Assembly (NCBI GenBank): GCA_001664505.1
Contig: CP011806.1
Location: forward strand, 167,643-231,642
Reading direction: 5' to 3'
From: Acidobacteria bacterium Mor1
Lineage (GTDB): Bacteria; Acidobacteriota; Polarisedimenticolia; Polarisedimenticolales; Polarisedimenticolaceae
DNA length: 64,000 bases
The stretch's first letter is position 1; the number at the start of each line of letters is the position of its first letter. Below, in pieces: positions 49,001 through 57,562 of the stretch. A model generated the notes under the pieces. That model had not been told where the DNA came from. It worked only from the letters and a program-made list of their open reading frames with translations, and ran no database searches. The position numbers and the translations under genes are program-made.

Positions 49001-50080
49001 GTGCGCGTACAGAAGTGTTTTGTGGTCATGCCTTCGGGAAATCACGGTGAGTATGCGGGCGGTGTGGAGGAGGCGAACTTCGTCTATAGCGGAATCATCT
49101 GCGAGGCAATCAAGCAGGCCTGGCCTGACACTGTCAAGGTGGTTCGTCAAACCGATGACCGTAAGCCGGGCTCGATCAATCGTGAGATCGTTCGCAATCT
49201 CGTTGAGAGTGATGTTTGCATTGTCGATATTACCAACCAGAATCCCAACGTGTTTCTCGAGCTCGGGGTTCGATACGCCCTAAGGAAATCAACGACGATT
49301 CTTTTGAGGCAGCGTGATACCGAGATCCCGTTCGATATCACGAACTATCGGTGCATCGAGTACTCGTCGGTGTACGCCGGTGTAAAGAAGGCGATATCTG
49401 ATATCGCGGCTTCCCTGCGAACCGCGGCGAGCATCGAGAACCCTTGCGACAGCCTCGTGTTCGAGGTCTTTCCGAATCTGACGGTCGAGATACCCGAGGT
49501 GATTCACGAGTCGGTCAATAGTGCCAGCGGGTTCATGTCCTGGCAGGAGTATTGGGAGCAAGTTAGCCGGGTTGTGCAGAGGCTCAGGGATCCGTTTCAG
49601 GATGGCCGTTTCGTCCCAAAGGCCATCTTGGGCATTTCGAATGGCGGGATGATGTTGGCGGATATTCTCAGTCGTGAGTTGTTTACAAGTATCCCGGTGA
49701 CCGCTCTATGGGCTGAACGGACGAACAAGAACGGGCACTACTTCGACAACGTCCTGAATCGGAAGACTCTGGATGGGATCGAGGCCATCGCGCCGGAGGG
49801 AGATCGAGAGTACGAATTGCTGCTGGTCGATGACTCACTAACCACTGGGCGCACTATTCAGGCTGCCATCAAGTTCGTTGGGGAAAACCTGCCTAGGGCG
49901 CGGGTCTATTACCTGCCGCTCTACCTGCGCGACAAGAAGTACGCAGATCTTCTGGATCTAATGAAGGATCACATCGTCTGGGAACATCGTCACTGCTACA
50001 TGGAAGAGGAAGAGATTCGTAGACTGCACATACTGGGGGAGGCTCGGCTGTTGCCCTACAAGAAACAGATTCCGAGGTAG
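49001..50080 (+). CDS. Deoxyribosyltransferase-like (DrHyd/TIR-like) domain fused to phosphoribosyltransferase
   Basis: 359 residues, cytoplasmic. Residues 1-140 form a nucleoside 2-deoxyribosyltransferase-like domain: CFVVMPSGNHGEY, then DVCIVDITNQNPNVFLELG (71-89), with Glu87 at the position of the catalytic Glu, and RYAL. Residues about 145-350 resemble a type I phosphoribosyltransferase: AILGISNGGMMLAD (208-221) and the PRPP loop LLVDDSLTTGRT (274-285). Such domains recur in nucleotide-centred conflict systems. Codon use is visibly less GC-rich than the neighbours and the gene stands alone, so transfer is likely. GTG start 49001; ribosome site weak (GGGGGG). Confidence 0.78.
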   Translation: MRVQKCFVVMPSGNHGEYAGGVEEANFVYSGIICEAIKQAWPDTVKVVRQTDDRKPGSINREIVRNLVESDVCIVDITNQNPNVFLELGVRYALRKSTTILLRQRDTEIPFDITNYRCIEYSSVYAGVKKAISDIAASLRTAASIENPCDSLVFEVFPNLTVEIPEVIHESVNSASGFMSWQEYWEQVSRVVQRLRDPFQDGRFVPKAILGISNGGMMLADILSRELFTSIPVTALWAERTNKNGHYFDNVLNRKTLDGIEAIAPEGDREYELLLVDDSLTTGRTIQAAIKFVGENLPRARVYYLPLYLRDKKYADLLDLMKDHIVWEHRHCYMEEEEIRRLHILGEARLLPYKKQIPR

Positions 50081-50522
50081 ACGCGACAGTTCCAACACCA
50101 AACCAGAATGAACACGATGACTAGCGCCCGTGGCCGAGGAGTGGCTTGCGTCGAAGAGAAAAAAATGGCGGCCACCGAAGTGGCCGCCGAGGGGCCGTGG
50201 ATAACCCGGCTCGTGCGTACCAGGGTTAACCGCAAACCTTGGAATCGAAGAGAACCCGCACCGTGGGGCTAGCCCGGGCTCAAGTCGGCGCGTCGGACCA
50301 CAACGCGGCTAATAACATCAATAACCTCAGGTTGTGGGGCAGGCGCCTCATCAGTTTTCCTTCCCCGGAGAGCGCTTGGCTCTCCTTGTTCCCCTTCAGA
50401 GGCGCAACCGAGAGCGGAATCGGCTCAACCCTGCCCAGATTGGGGTTGACGGGACCGGGGCCACAGTGGAACTTGGTGGGTCAAGTGACTGAACGAACAG
50501 GGTTTCGGGAGGCCGGCAAGCG
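50081..50522. other. Intergenic stretch with hairpins, no supported gene
   Basis: No convincing gene. It holds the minus-strand terminator at 50157-50188. A hairpin with arms GGAGAGC (50367-50373) and GCTCTCC (50379-50385) is followed by TTGTTCC. There are two AT-rich islands (ATAACATCAATAACC around 50311-50325 and ATCAGTTTTCC around 50350-50360). A 95-residue frame at 50239-50526 has no family resemblance or ribosome site. Promoter for the sigma-factor gene is presumably here. Confidence 0.6.
50157..50188 (-). terminator. Strong intrinsic terminator facing the minus strand
   Basis: On the minus strand: GGCGGCCAC, loop TTCG, GTGGCCGCC (perfect 9-bp stem, 50167-50188), then A and seven T (50159-50165). 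It would end minus-strand transcripts, for instance from the kinase gene at 51068-53602 reading through the sigma gene. It lies 77 bases after the end of the DrHyd-PRTase gene and so also shields that gene from antisense transcription. Confidence 0.8.
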
Positions 50523-51071
50523 TTGAGTGGAGTGACCTCACTGCTGCTGCAGTGGAACTCGGGAGACGGTTCGGCGCGGGAAGCGCTGATGGAACGGGTC
50601 CACTCGGAGTTGACTGCCATCGCCGCCAGGCGGCTGGCAGGGGAGCGCCACGCACTCACCTTCGAACCCGCCGCCCTGGTCAACGAGGCCTACCTGAAGC
50701 TGATCGACCTCGAGCGGATCGATTGGCAGAACCGCGCTCACTTCTTCGCCATGGCGGCGCGCCTGATGCGCCAGGTGTTGATCGATCACGCCCGCAAACG
50801 TGACGCGGCCAAACGGGACGGGGGAGTACGGGTCACCTGGACCGGCGTCGACCCGGGCTCCGACCCTCCCCAGACCGACGTGCTGTTGTTGAACGGCGCC
50901 CTGGACAAGCTCGCCGAGGCGGATCCCGATCGTGCTCGGCTGGTCGAGCTGCGTTTCTTCGGTGGGTTGACTATCGAGGAGACCGCCGAGGTGCTCGGCA
51001 GTTCGCCGGCGACGGTCAAGCGGCACTGGGACGTGGCGCGGGGTTGGTTGCACCGGGCGATGAAGGCCTAG
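50523..51071 (+). CDS. ECF-family RNA polymerase sigma factor (Sig-70_X6-type)
   Basis: 182 residues. Region 2 is ALTFEPAALVNEAYLKLIDLERIDWQNRAHFF with ARLMRQVLIDHARKR; region 4 is VELRFFGGLTIEETAEVLGSSPATVKRHW. This matches the ECF group found mainly in planctomycetes and acidobacteria. TTG start at 50523 (GGAGGCCGGCAAGCG upstream). It overlaps by 4 bases, tail to tail, the TPR kinase at 51068; in these phyla the sigma factor and such a kinase usually sit together, often codirectionally. Confidence 0.9.
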   Translation: MSGVTSLLLQWNSGDGSAREALMERVHSELTAIAARRLAGERHALTFEPAALVNEAYLKLIDLERIDWQNRAHFFAMAARLMRQVLIDHARKRDAAKRDGGVRVTWTGVDPGSDPPQTDVLLLNGALDKLAEADPDRARLVELRFFGGLTIEETAEVLGSSPATVKRHWDVARGWLHRAMKA

Positions 51072-53602
51072 TCGCACTTCTCCAGATTGGTCCGCATCAG
51101 ATCGGGTTGGTTGGCGTCGAACTCCGAGAGCTTGAACCGCTCATCCATCATCAGCCACTTGTTCAGTGCCTTGCGCCACCAACGACAGGCTTCCGGAGTG
51201 CGCCCGGCGTAGTCGAGGGCGCTTCCCAGCATCTCGTACTGGATCGCCGTCGATCGGTGATTCCCCGAGATGTCGTCGGCCCGTTCCCGTTCCTCGAACC
51301 AGGCCACACCGGACTCCAGGATCGCGATCCCTTCATCGTGTCGACCGAGGTACGCCAGGCTGTCGGCCTTGGAGCTCTCCACCACCAGTTTGCGGCGCAT
51401 GGCGCTGAGATCCTCGGGATCTCCTGCCAGGACTTCGTCGATCAAGGCCAGCGCCTCGTCCAGCGGGGGCAGGGCGGACTCCGGTTGGTCCAGGGCGTTG
51501 TAGGCGTTTCCCAGGGACCACAGGGCGATGACGCGGGCTGCGTCGATCTGGGCGTTGGCGCCGTGGATCTCGAGATGCTCTCGGTATCGCTCCAAGCCAT
51601 CGAGGTAGGGCTGCACCGTTTCTTCGTAGCGTGACTGGAAGAACAGGGATTCGCCCAGGGCGATCCGGGCATCCGCCTGGAGTTTCAGGAAGTCCGGGTC
51701 TTCATTCAGCCTGGGCTCGAGCTCGTCCAGGGTCGCGAGGAGGCTCTCGAGCTGCCTTTCGGTGCCCTCCTGGTCTCCTTGCCACTTCCAGGTATCGGCG
51801 ATTCGTTTCTCGACGAGGAGCCGTTCGACGGTCCAATCGCCCCGGTCGGGCCGCAGTTCCTCGGCGCGCCGGTAGGCCTCGAGGCCCCGCTCCATCTCCG
51901 CGCGGGCCGGTTCGGGCTGGTTGTCGCTGTAGAGCATGTCGACGCCCCGGTTGGAGTGCAGTTCACCCAGGGTGCGCAACACCTCGCCGGGAGCGGGGTG
52001 GGTATCGACGAGGCCGTTCAATAGCTCTACGGCGCGAACAGCGGCAGCCTCGGCTCGCTCTCTGGTTTCGGCAGAGTCTACCGATTGGCGTTCCAGGATG
52101 CTCGAGAGGCGGCTGAATCCCTGGGCGGCCTCGTACAGCACTTCGGGGCCGGCACCCTGAGAGTTGCTCAGCGCTTCCAGGTACTCCTGTGCGGTTTCGG
52201 CGAGGGTCTGCTTGGCTGCCCGGGTGCCGGGCACCTTCTCCACCTCGTTGTACACCTTGCCCATCATCGTCCGGGCGATCGAGCGCACCTGGTCGAAGCG
52301 TTGATCCGCCTCGATCCGGGCCCGGTCCGCCTGGATGAATGACCAGGTCGTCGCGGCGAGGGCGCCGAGGAGCAGCACGAGGGCAATGCTGCCGGCGGCC
52401 ACGGCGAGTTTGTTGCGCTGAATGAACCGGCTTGCCCGGTAGGACCAGCTGTCGTCCCGGGCCTCGACCGGCATGCCCCGGGAGTAGCGGTCGAGATCGG
52501 CGCTGAACGCCTCGACCGACGGATAGCGCCGCTCCGGCTCCTTGTGCAGCGCCTTCATCAGGATCGTGTCCAGGTCGCCGGCCAGCGCCCGGATCATGCG
52601 AGCCGGCGTGGTCGAGCGGCAACTGGCGATCTCTCGATCCCGGCCGTCGGCGGTGTTGGACTGGAAGCGCGTGCTCGCCCGGGGCACGGTCAGCTTGTCC
52701 ACCGATTCGACCATAGCGCGATAGCTGCTGCGCTCGATGTGGTAGGGCAGATCGCCGGCGAGCAACTGGTAGGTCAGAACGCCCAGCGAATACACGTCGC
52801 TGGCCACGGTGACCTTGCCGTCCAGAATCTGTTCGGGGCTGGCGTAGTCCGGGGTCAGGGCCCGGCTTCCGAACTGGGTCACTCCGCCGTCTTCTTCTCC
52901 CTGTTCGGTCTCGATCAGTTTGGCGATGCCGAAGTCCAGCAGCTTGGGAATGCCGTCGGAGGTGACCAGCACGTTGGAGGGTTTGAGGTCCCGGTGGACC
53001 ACCAGGTTCTGGTGCGCCGACTGGACGGCGACGGCGACCTTGCGCAAGAGTTCGATTCGCTGGTGCAGGTCGAGACGGTTCTCGTCGCAATAGCGGTCGA
53101 TGGGAACCCCTTCGACGAACTCCATGGCCAGGTAGGGCACGCCCTGCTCGGTGGTGCCGCCGTCGACCAACCTGGCGATGTAGGGGTGGTGCAGGCCGGC
53201 GAGGATCCTTCGTTCGGCATTGAAACGTTCGATCAGGTCGCGGCTGGTCAGATGGCTCCGAACCAGCTTGAGGGCGACCCGTTGGGTGAAGCCCTCGCCC
53301 CGGCGCTCCGCCTTGTAGACCGCGCCCATGCCACCTTCGCCGATCTTCTCCTGGATGGTGTAGGGGCCGATCCGGGTGCCGGCTTCAGGGTCGTTGCCGA
53401 TGGGCAGCCGGCGGTCGGGATCCGCCGTGCCGAGGATCTCGGTGGCGTCATGGATCGCAAGCAGAACCGAGTCGACCGACGAGCGCAGGGCGGCGTCATC
53501 GCCGCAGGCGCGGTCGAGATAGGCGTTGCGTTCCGCCTCGGAGACCTCGAGGGCGCCGTCGCAGATCTCGAGGACACGTTTGAGCTGGGGTTCGTCGGCC
53601 AT
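51068..53602 (-). CDS. Serine/threonine protein kinase with TPR tail
   Basis: 844 residues. A helical N-terminal part (1-75, with ERNAYLDRACGDDAALR, common in these kinases) precedes a kinase domain with IGEGGMGAVY (88-96), Lys112, HRDLKPSNV (203-211) and DFG (223-225), so it looks active. A membrane helix (about 397-420, LAVAAGSIALVLLLGALAATTW) precedes a long TPR region to the C-terminus. It probably phosphorylates cytoplasmic targets in response to envelope signals. Its convergent partner is the ECF sigma gene. Confidence 0.92.
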   Translation of the reverse strand: MADEPQLKRVLEICDGALEVSEAERNAYLDRACGDDAALRSSVDSVLLAIHDATEILGTADPDRRLPIGNDPEAGTRIGPYTIQEKIGEGGMGAVYKAERRGEGFTQRVALKLVRSHLTSRDLIERFNAERRILAGLHHPYIARLVDGGTTEQGVPYLAMEFVEGVPIDRYCDENRLDLHQRIELLRKVAVAVQSAHQNLVVHRDLKPSNVLVTSDGIPKLLDFGIAKLIETEQGEEDGGVTQFGSRALTPDYASPEQILDGKVTVASDVYSLGVLTYQLLAGDLPYHIERSSYRAMVESVDKLTVPRASTRFQSNTADGRDREIASCRSTTPARMIRALAGDLDTILMKALHKEPERRYPSVEAFSADLDRYSRGMPVEARDDSWSYRASRFIQRNKLAVAAGSIALVLLLGALAATTWSFIQADRARIEADQRFDQVRSIARTMMGKVYNEVEKVPGTRAAKQTLAETAQEYLEALSNSQGAGPEVLYEAAQGFSRLSSILERQSVDSAETRERAEAAAVRAVELLNGLVDTHPAPGEVLRTLGELHSNRGVDMLYSDNQPEPARAEMERGLEAYRRAEELRPDRGDWTVERLLVEKRIADTWKWQGDQEGTERQLESLLATLDELEPRLNEDPDFLKLQADARIALGESLFFQSRYEETVQPYLDGLERYREHLEIHGANAQIDAARVIALWSLGNAYNALDQPESALPPLDEALALIDEVLAGDPEDLSAMRRKLVVESSKADSLAYLGRHDEGIAILESGVAWFEERERADDISGNHRSTAIQYEMLGSALDYAGRTPEACRWWRKALNKWLMMDERFKLSEFDANQPDLMRTNLEKCD

Positions 53603-53783
53603 TCGAAAGATATTACGAGATTCCTGCGGGCCGGGGCTGGGGATTTCACGTCAATTCCGGTCCGCCCGGGTGCCGATCTCTGAAAACCACTAAACCCGCG
53701 ATGGGGAAGCGGGGTCCAACACACGTTCCCGGCGAGATGGATCGCCGGCCGTGTCGCGGATCGCGACACCAAGGAGGTAGATC

Positions 53784-54428
53784 ATGGAGCGCACCCTCGA
53801 GACCCCCCGGCCGTTCCGCCTGCTGGCAACGCTGGCCGCCGGCGCCTGGCTGTTGGCCGGTAGCGGCTGTAGCGACGGCGTGACCACCACGCCTTCCCCG
53901 GTGGACGATTCACTGACGTCCCAGATGATCGACATCGCCCTGGAGAGTGACGGCATCACCGACGAGATCATCGGAGACGAGATCGGCACCGCGGCGGCCG
54001 GCTCGGCGGCGGCCGACGAAGACCTGGTGGTCACCGACCGCAGCTTCAGCCGAACGCGCTCCTGTCCGGGGGGTGGGACCGTCGAGGTCAATGCTGACCA
54101 TCATCGGGAGTTCGCTCCCGCGACGGCGACGATGGAAGCGACCTTCAGCGGAGACCGCACCCGCACCGACTGCGTGTTCTACACCGACGAGTACACGGTC
54201 ACCGTCAACAGCGCGTCGCAACTCGATGCGTTCCGGCGCCGCGTCGCCGGCATTCCCGACGGGCTGCAGACCGCGAGTTACGCCGGCTCGATTCACGCCC
54301 TCCGCTCCGACGGCGAGGAACGTAGCTGCGATTTCAGCGTCGAGGTGGTCCGCGACCCGGCAACACGCACGCGAACCGTCAGCGGGGACCTTTGCGGGAA
54401 CCCGGTATCCCGCAGCGTCGGCTACTGA
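53784..54428 (+). CDS. Hypothetical lipoprotein
   Basis: 214 residues, family not recognised. Signal peptide (FRLLATLAAGAWLLAGSGCSDG) with a lipobox-like GSGC (Cys about 29). A low-complexity acidic region (45-80) is followed by a beta-rich domain with Cys at about 93, 131, 177 and 202, possibly two disulfides. Ribosome site AAGGAGGTAG before ATG 53784 is strong. Divergent from the kinase gene; the 181-base gap must hold both promoters. Confidence 0.7.
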   Translation: MERTLETPRPFRLLATLAAGAWLLAGSGCSDGVTTTPSPVDDSLTSQMIDIALESDGITDEIIGDEIGTAAAGSAAADEDLVVTDRSFSRTRSCPGGGTVEVNADHHREFAPATATMEATFSGDRTRTDCVFYTDEYTVTVNSASQLDAFRRRVAGIPDGLQTASYAGSIHALRSDGEERSCDFSVEVVRDPATRTRTVSGDLCGNPVSRSVGY

Positions 54429-54715
54429 CCCTTCCAGGGACGCAAGCAGATAGGAACGCCGCGCCGGCCCCTTGGCGCGGCCCCTCCTGGCCCCCGCGCC
54501 CCGGGATCCCCTCCGAGGCGCGGGGGCAGCCCGGCCCGGGCGGTTGCCGCTGGCGCCGCTCCGGGCCCCGGCACCCACCGGGGTGATTCCACCGCTCATC
54601 GGCTCAGGTCACCACTCATCGGTTCCCGCCGAAATCCTTCGATTTCGCCGCTAATTTCACCCTGGGCCGAGGGGCGAGACGCATCCCGCGCTCGCCGGGG
54701 CTCCAGGAGGTGCCG
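54429..54715. other. Gene-free stretch with two strong GC-rich hairpins
   Basis: No gene seen. First hairpin: CCGCGCC (54459-54465) with GGCGCGG (54474-54480). Second: GCCCCCGCGCC (54490-54500) with GGCGCGGGGGC (54517-54527), an 11-bp perfect stem. Neither is followed by a T-tract, so they are likely Rho-assisted or stability elements after the lipoprotein gene. GGCGCG-type arms recur in both. CTCATCGGCTCAGGTCAC and CTCATCGGTTCC near 54600 form a short imperfect direct repeat. Confidence 0.5.
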
Positions 54716-55627
54716 ATGAGAAGCCAAATCCGATTCATGATCCTGATCCTGTCCGTGTTCGCGGCCGGCGCCACCCTGGCGGCTACCGCCGACGACGCGT
54801 GGATGGAAGGCATCGCCGGCGGCTGGGCCGGCGAGGACAACATGACGCCGATGGGCCGTATGCCCTTCGCCATGGTCTTCGAGGCTGAAGAGGACGGCAG
54901 CTTCCACGCTTTCAGTCCCTTCAACTCCGAGACCTGGATCGATCTGAAGTTCTACAAGGGAGAGGATGGCCGCTGGTTGCTCGACGAGAGCGCCGGGATG
55001 GAAGGCCTCGGGGTGCAGAAGCACACCTTGATTCCGGTCGATGGTCCCGGCGAGGTGCGCCGCTGGATCTACGAGGAGAACCCGGAGTACCTGACGGTCG
55101 ATGTGGCCCAGGCTGACGGCAAGATGATGATGCAGGTGATGCTCCGGGGCCGCGAACACGTGCAGTTCAACCTGGCGCGGATGTCCGACGCCGAGACCGA
55201 GCAGATGCGCGAGGAGATCAAGATCGCCGCCAAGCGCACACCCGAGGACATGCCGTTCCACACCGTGGCCGGGGAGCCCAACCCGGACCCGGCGATTCGC
55301 AGCGCCCGGGCCGCCATCGCGGCCCATCCCGAAGCGGCCCAACCCCGGGTGGACCTCGCCGCGGCCCTGCTCGACGCCATGCAGGAGGATCCTGCCAAGG
55401 CGCCGCTCTATGCCGGTGAGGTGCTGCGGGAACTGCGCACGGCGGTTGAGCTCGACGACAAGCACGCCGGGGCCTGGACCTACCTGGCCGGCTACTACCT
55501 GAACGCGCCGCCGATCGCCGGCGGCTCCCTGGAGAAGGCCGCCGATGCTGCCGAGCGGGCGGTGGCCCTCGACTCCCAGGCTGCCGAGGGCATGCTGGCG
55601 GAGATCCGGCGCCGCGCCGGCAGCTGA
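54716..55627 (+). CDS. Secreted protein with beta domain and TPR-like tail
   Basis: 303 residues. Signal peptide (about 1-25). Residues 30-165 are beta-rich (WMEGIAGGWAGEDNMTPMG, HAFSPFNSETWIDLKF), vaguely like DUF1579/lipocalin-type proteins. Residues about 190-300 are TPR-like helices (ARAAIAAHPEAAQPRVDLAAAL). Function unknown. ATG 54716 follows AGGAGGTG by a good spacing. Ends before a strong terminator at 55655. Confidence 0.7.
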   Translation: MRSQIRFMILILSVFAAGATLAATADDAWMEGIAGGWAGEDNMTPMGRMPFAMVFEAEEDGSFHAFSPFNSETWIDLKFYKGEDGRWLLDESAGMEGLGVQKHTLIPVDGPGEVRRWIYEENPEYLTVDVAQADGKMMMQVMLRGREHVQFNLARMSDAETEQMREEIKIAAKRTPEDMPFHTVAGEPNPDPAIRSARAAIAAHPEAAQPRVDLAAALLDAMQEDPAKAPLYAGEVLRELRTAVELDDKHAGAWTYLAGYYLNAPPIAGGSLEKAADAAERAVALDSQAAEGMLAEIRRRAGS

Positions 55628-55654
55628 GCCCGCAACCATCCTGTTTCTGCGAGG

Positions 55655-55682
55655 CGGCCTCCCTTCGGGGAGGCCGTTTTTC
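55655..55682 (+). terminator. Intrinsic terminator
   Basis: Perfect stem CGGCCTCCC (55655-55663) and GGGAGGCCG (55668-55676) with a TTCG loop, then TTTTTCG. It ends transcription of the upstream secreted-protein gene and separates it from the GldA-type operon. Confidence 0.9.
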
Positions 55683-55723
55683 GTCCAGGCGCCGGGTTTC
55701 GGCCGGATCCCGCCTGGAGGGGT

Positions 55724-55762
55724 TTGACAAGGCAAGCCGCCCTGGATAAAAACAGGGCGGCT
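55724..55762 (+). promoter_or_regulatory. Promoter with palindrome over the -10, upstream of the GldA-type operon
   Basis: TTGACA (55724-55729), a 17-base spacer and TAAAAA (55747-55752) form a good sigma-70-type promoter. A perfect 9-base inverted repeat, AGCCGCCCT (55735-55743) and AGGGCGGCT (55754-55762), brackets the -10. It may bind a repressor or form a hairpin near the transcript start. The first gene begins at 55904, so the leader is about 140 bases. Confidence 0.6.
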
Positions 55763-55903
55763 CGACTCGGCGTGGGCCCACGCGAGCCTCCGGGAGCCGA
55801 TGCCGCTACAACCAAAATCAGGCGAAGACGTACCAACCGAGGGGACCCCGGGCGGGGCGTCGAGCCACGCTGCCGGGAATCCTGCGCGACCCACGGAGGC
55901 GGG

Positions 55904-56839
55904 ATGATCGAGGTTCGTGAGCTTCGCAAGAACTACGGCGAGACCCAGGCGCTGAAAGGGGTCTCGTTCTCCATCCGGCAGGGGGAGGTGGTCGGTCTGC
56001 TGGGCCCCAACGGGGCGGGCAAGACCACCGCGATGAAGATCCTGGTCGGCTACCTGCTGGCCGCGTCGGGGAGCGCCCGGGTCGACGGTCTGGAGGTGGC
56101 GGAGCATCCCCTCGAGGTGCAGGCCCGGATCGGCTACCTGCCGGAGAACGCCCCCTCGTACCACGACATGCTGGCTCAGGACTACCTGGGCTTCATGGCC
56201 CAGATGCGGGGCCTCGATGCGTCCCGGGCCCGGACGCGAATCGGCACCGTGGCCGAGGAGTGCGCCATCGTGCGGGTCCTGACCCGGCCGATCTCGCAGC
56301 TCTCCAAGGGCTACCGGCAGCGGGTCGGGCTGGCGGCGGCCCTGCTCCACGACCCTCCGATCCTGATCCTCGATGAGCCGACCACCGGGCTCGACCCGAA
56401 CCAGATCGTCGAGGTCCGTGACCTGATCCGGAGGATGGGCCGGACCAAGACGGTGATCCTCTCGACCCACATCCTGCCCGAGGTCGAGGCCAGCTGCGAC
56501 CGGGCGGTGATTCTGATCGACGGTCAGAAACGGGCCGACGGAGCATTGGGCGATCTGACCCGTTCCCACGTCCAGGTGGTCACGGTTCAGGTGGACGATT
56601 CCGCGGCAGCCGGGGCCGCTCTCGGGAACCTGCCCGGGGTGTCCCGGGTCGAGGAGGAGCCGGACGCCGACGGTTTCACCCGCTTCCGCCTGCATCTCGA
56701 CGGAGATGCGCCGATCGGTGAGCACGCCGCCGAACTGGTGCGTGGCCACGGCTGGAAACTGCGCGAACTGCGCCGGGATGACCGTTCGCTGGAACAGGTC
56801 TTCCACGAACTGACCGAGACCACGGGAGCCAGGGCATGA
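55904..56839 (+). CDS. ABC transporter ATP-binding protein (GldA-like)
   Basis: 311 residues. Walker A GPNGAGKTT (36-44), Q-loop region YLPENAPSYHDML, signature LSKGYRQRVGLA (about 135), Walker B LILDEPTTGLD and the H-loop STHILPEVE, so ATP hydrolysis residues are intact. A C-terminal extension (about 225-311) is normal for this group. It has a 4-base overlap with the permease. The operon resembles the gliding-related GldAFG system, common in non-gliding phyla as well. ATG 55904; ribosome site GGAGGCGG. Confidence 0.92.
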   Translation: MIEVRELRKNYGETQALKGVSFSIRQGEVVGLLGPNGAGKTTAMKILVGYLLAASGSARVDGLEVAEHPLEVQARIGYLPENAPSYHDMLAQDYLGFMAQMRGLDASRARTRIGTVAEECAIVRVLTRPISQLSKGYRQRVGLAAALLHDPPILILDEPTTGLDPNQIVEVRDLIRRMGRTKTVILSTHILPEVEASCDRAVILIDGQKRADGALGDLTRSHVQVVTVQVDDSAAAGAALGNLPGVSRVEEEPDADGFTRFRLHLDGDAPIGEHAAELVRGHGWKLRELRRDDRSLEQVFHELTETTGARA

Positions 56840-57558
56840 ACCGGATCCGCGCGGTGGCGCGCCGCGAGCTCAACGCCTACTTCGATTCGCCGATCGCCTA
56901 CGTGTTTCTCACGGTGTTCTTCGTGGCGGCGCTCTTCACCTTCTTCAATATCAACGCGTTCTTCTCCCGGGGTGTCGCCGACCTCAGGGGCCTGTTCGAT
57001 TCGATCCCGTTCCTGATGGTGTTGCTGGTGCCGGCATTGACCATGCGGCTGTGGGCCGAGGAGACCCGCCAGGGCACCTTCGAGATGCTGGTGACCCTGC
57101 CGGCCCGGGATCGGGAACTTGTGCTGGGCAAGTTCCTGGCGAGTTGGGGGCTGCTGGCGATCGGCCTGGCCCTGACCTTGATCCTGCCGTTCACCGTGTC
57201 CTTCATGGGGGATCTCGACTGGGGGCCGGTCATCGGCGGCTACGTCGGGGCCTTGCTGCTCGGAGCGGCGTATCTGGCGGTCGGTCAGTTCGTCTCGGCG
57301 ACCACCGAGAACCAGATCCTGGCCTTCATCCTCGCTATGGTGGTCTGCTTCGTCTTGTACGGGATCGGTGTCGACGCCTTCACCAACCTGCTGCCCGACC
57401 GTACCGCGGCGCTGTTCCGCTCCCTCGGCACCGGAAGCCGCTTCGAGAGCATCGCCCGGGGGGTGATCGACCTGCGTGACCTGGCTTACTACGCCTCGAT
57501 CAGCGGCTTCTTCCTGGCGGCGAGCGTGGCCACTCTCAAGATCCGGCGCTGGGCCTAG
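56836..57558 (+). CDS. ABC-2-type permease (GldF-like)
   Basis: 240-residue integral membrane protein with about six helices: IAYVFLTVFFVAALFTFF (about 18-35), SIPFLMVLLVPALTMRLWAEE (about 55), the conserved RQGTFEMLVTLPARDREL turn, then four more helices with DLAYYASISGFFLAASV at the end. The RLWAEExRQGTxExL motif is diagnostic of the GldF/NosY group. It follows the ATPase (4-base overlap) and precedes the GldG-like gene by 4 bases. Confidence 0.9.
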   Translation: MNRIRAVARRELNAYFDSPIAYVFLTVFFVAALFTFFNINAFFSRGVADLRGLFDSIPFLMVLLVPALTMRLWAEETRQGTFEMLVTLPARDRELVLGKFLASWGLLAIGLALTLILPFTVSFMGDLDWGPVIGGYVGALLLGAAYLAVGQFVSATTENQILAFILAMVVCFVLYGIGVDAFTNLLPDRTAALFRSLGTGSRFESIARGVIDLRDLAYYASISGFFLAASVATLKIRRWA

Positions 57559-57562
57559 GAGC

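Noticed and set aside
50239-50526. 95-residue frame before the sigma gene
   Set aside because: No ribosome site, no recognisable motif, and it overlaps the sigma gene start in another frame.
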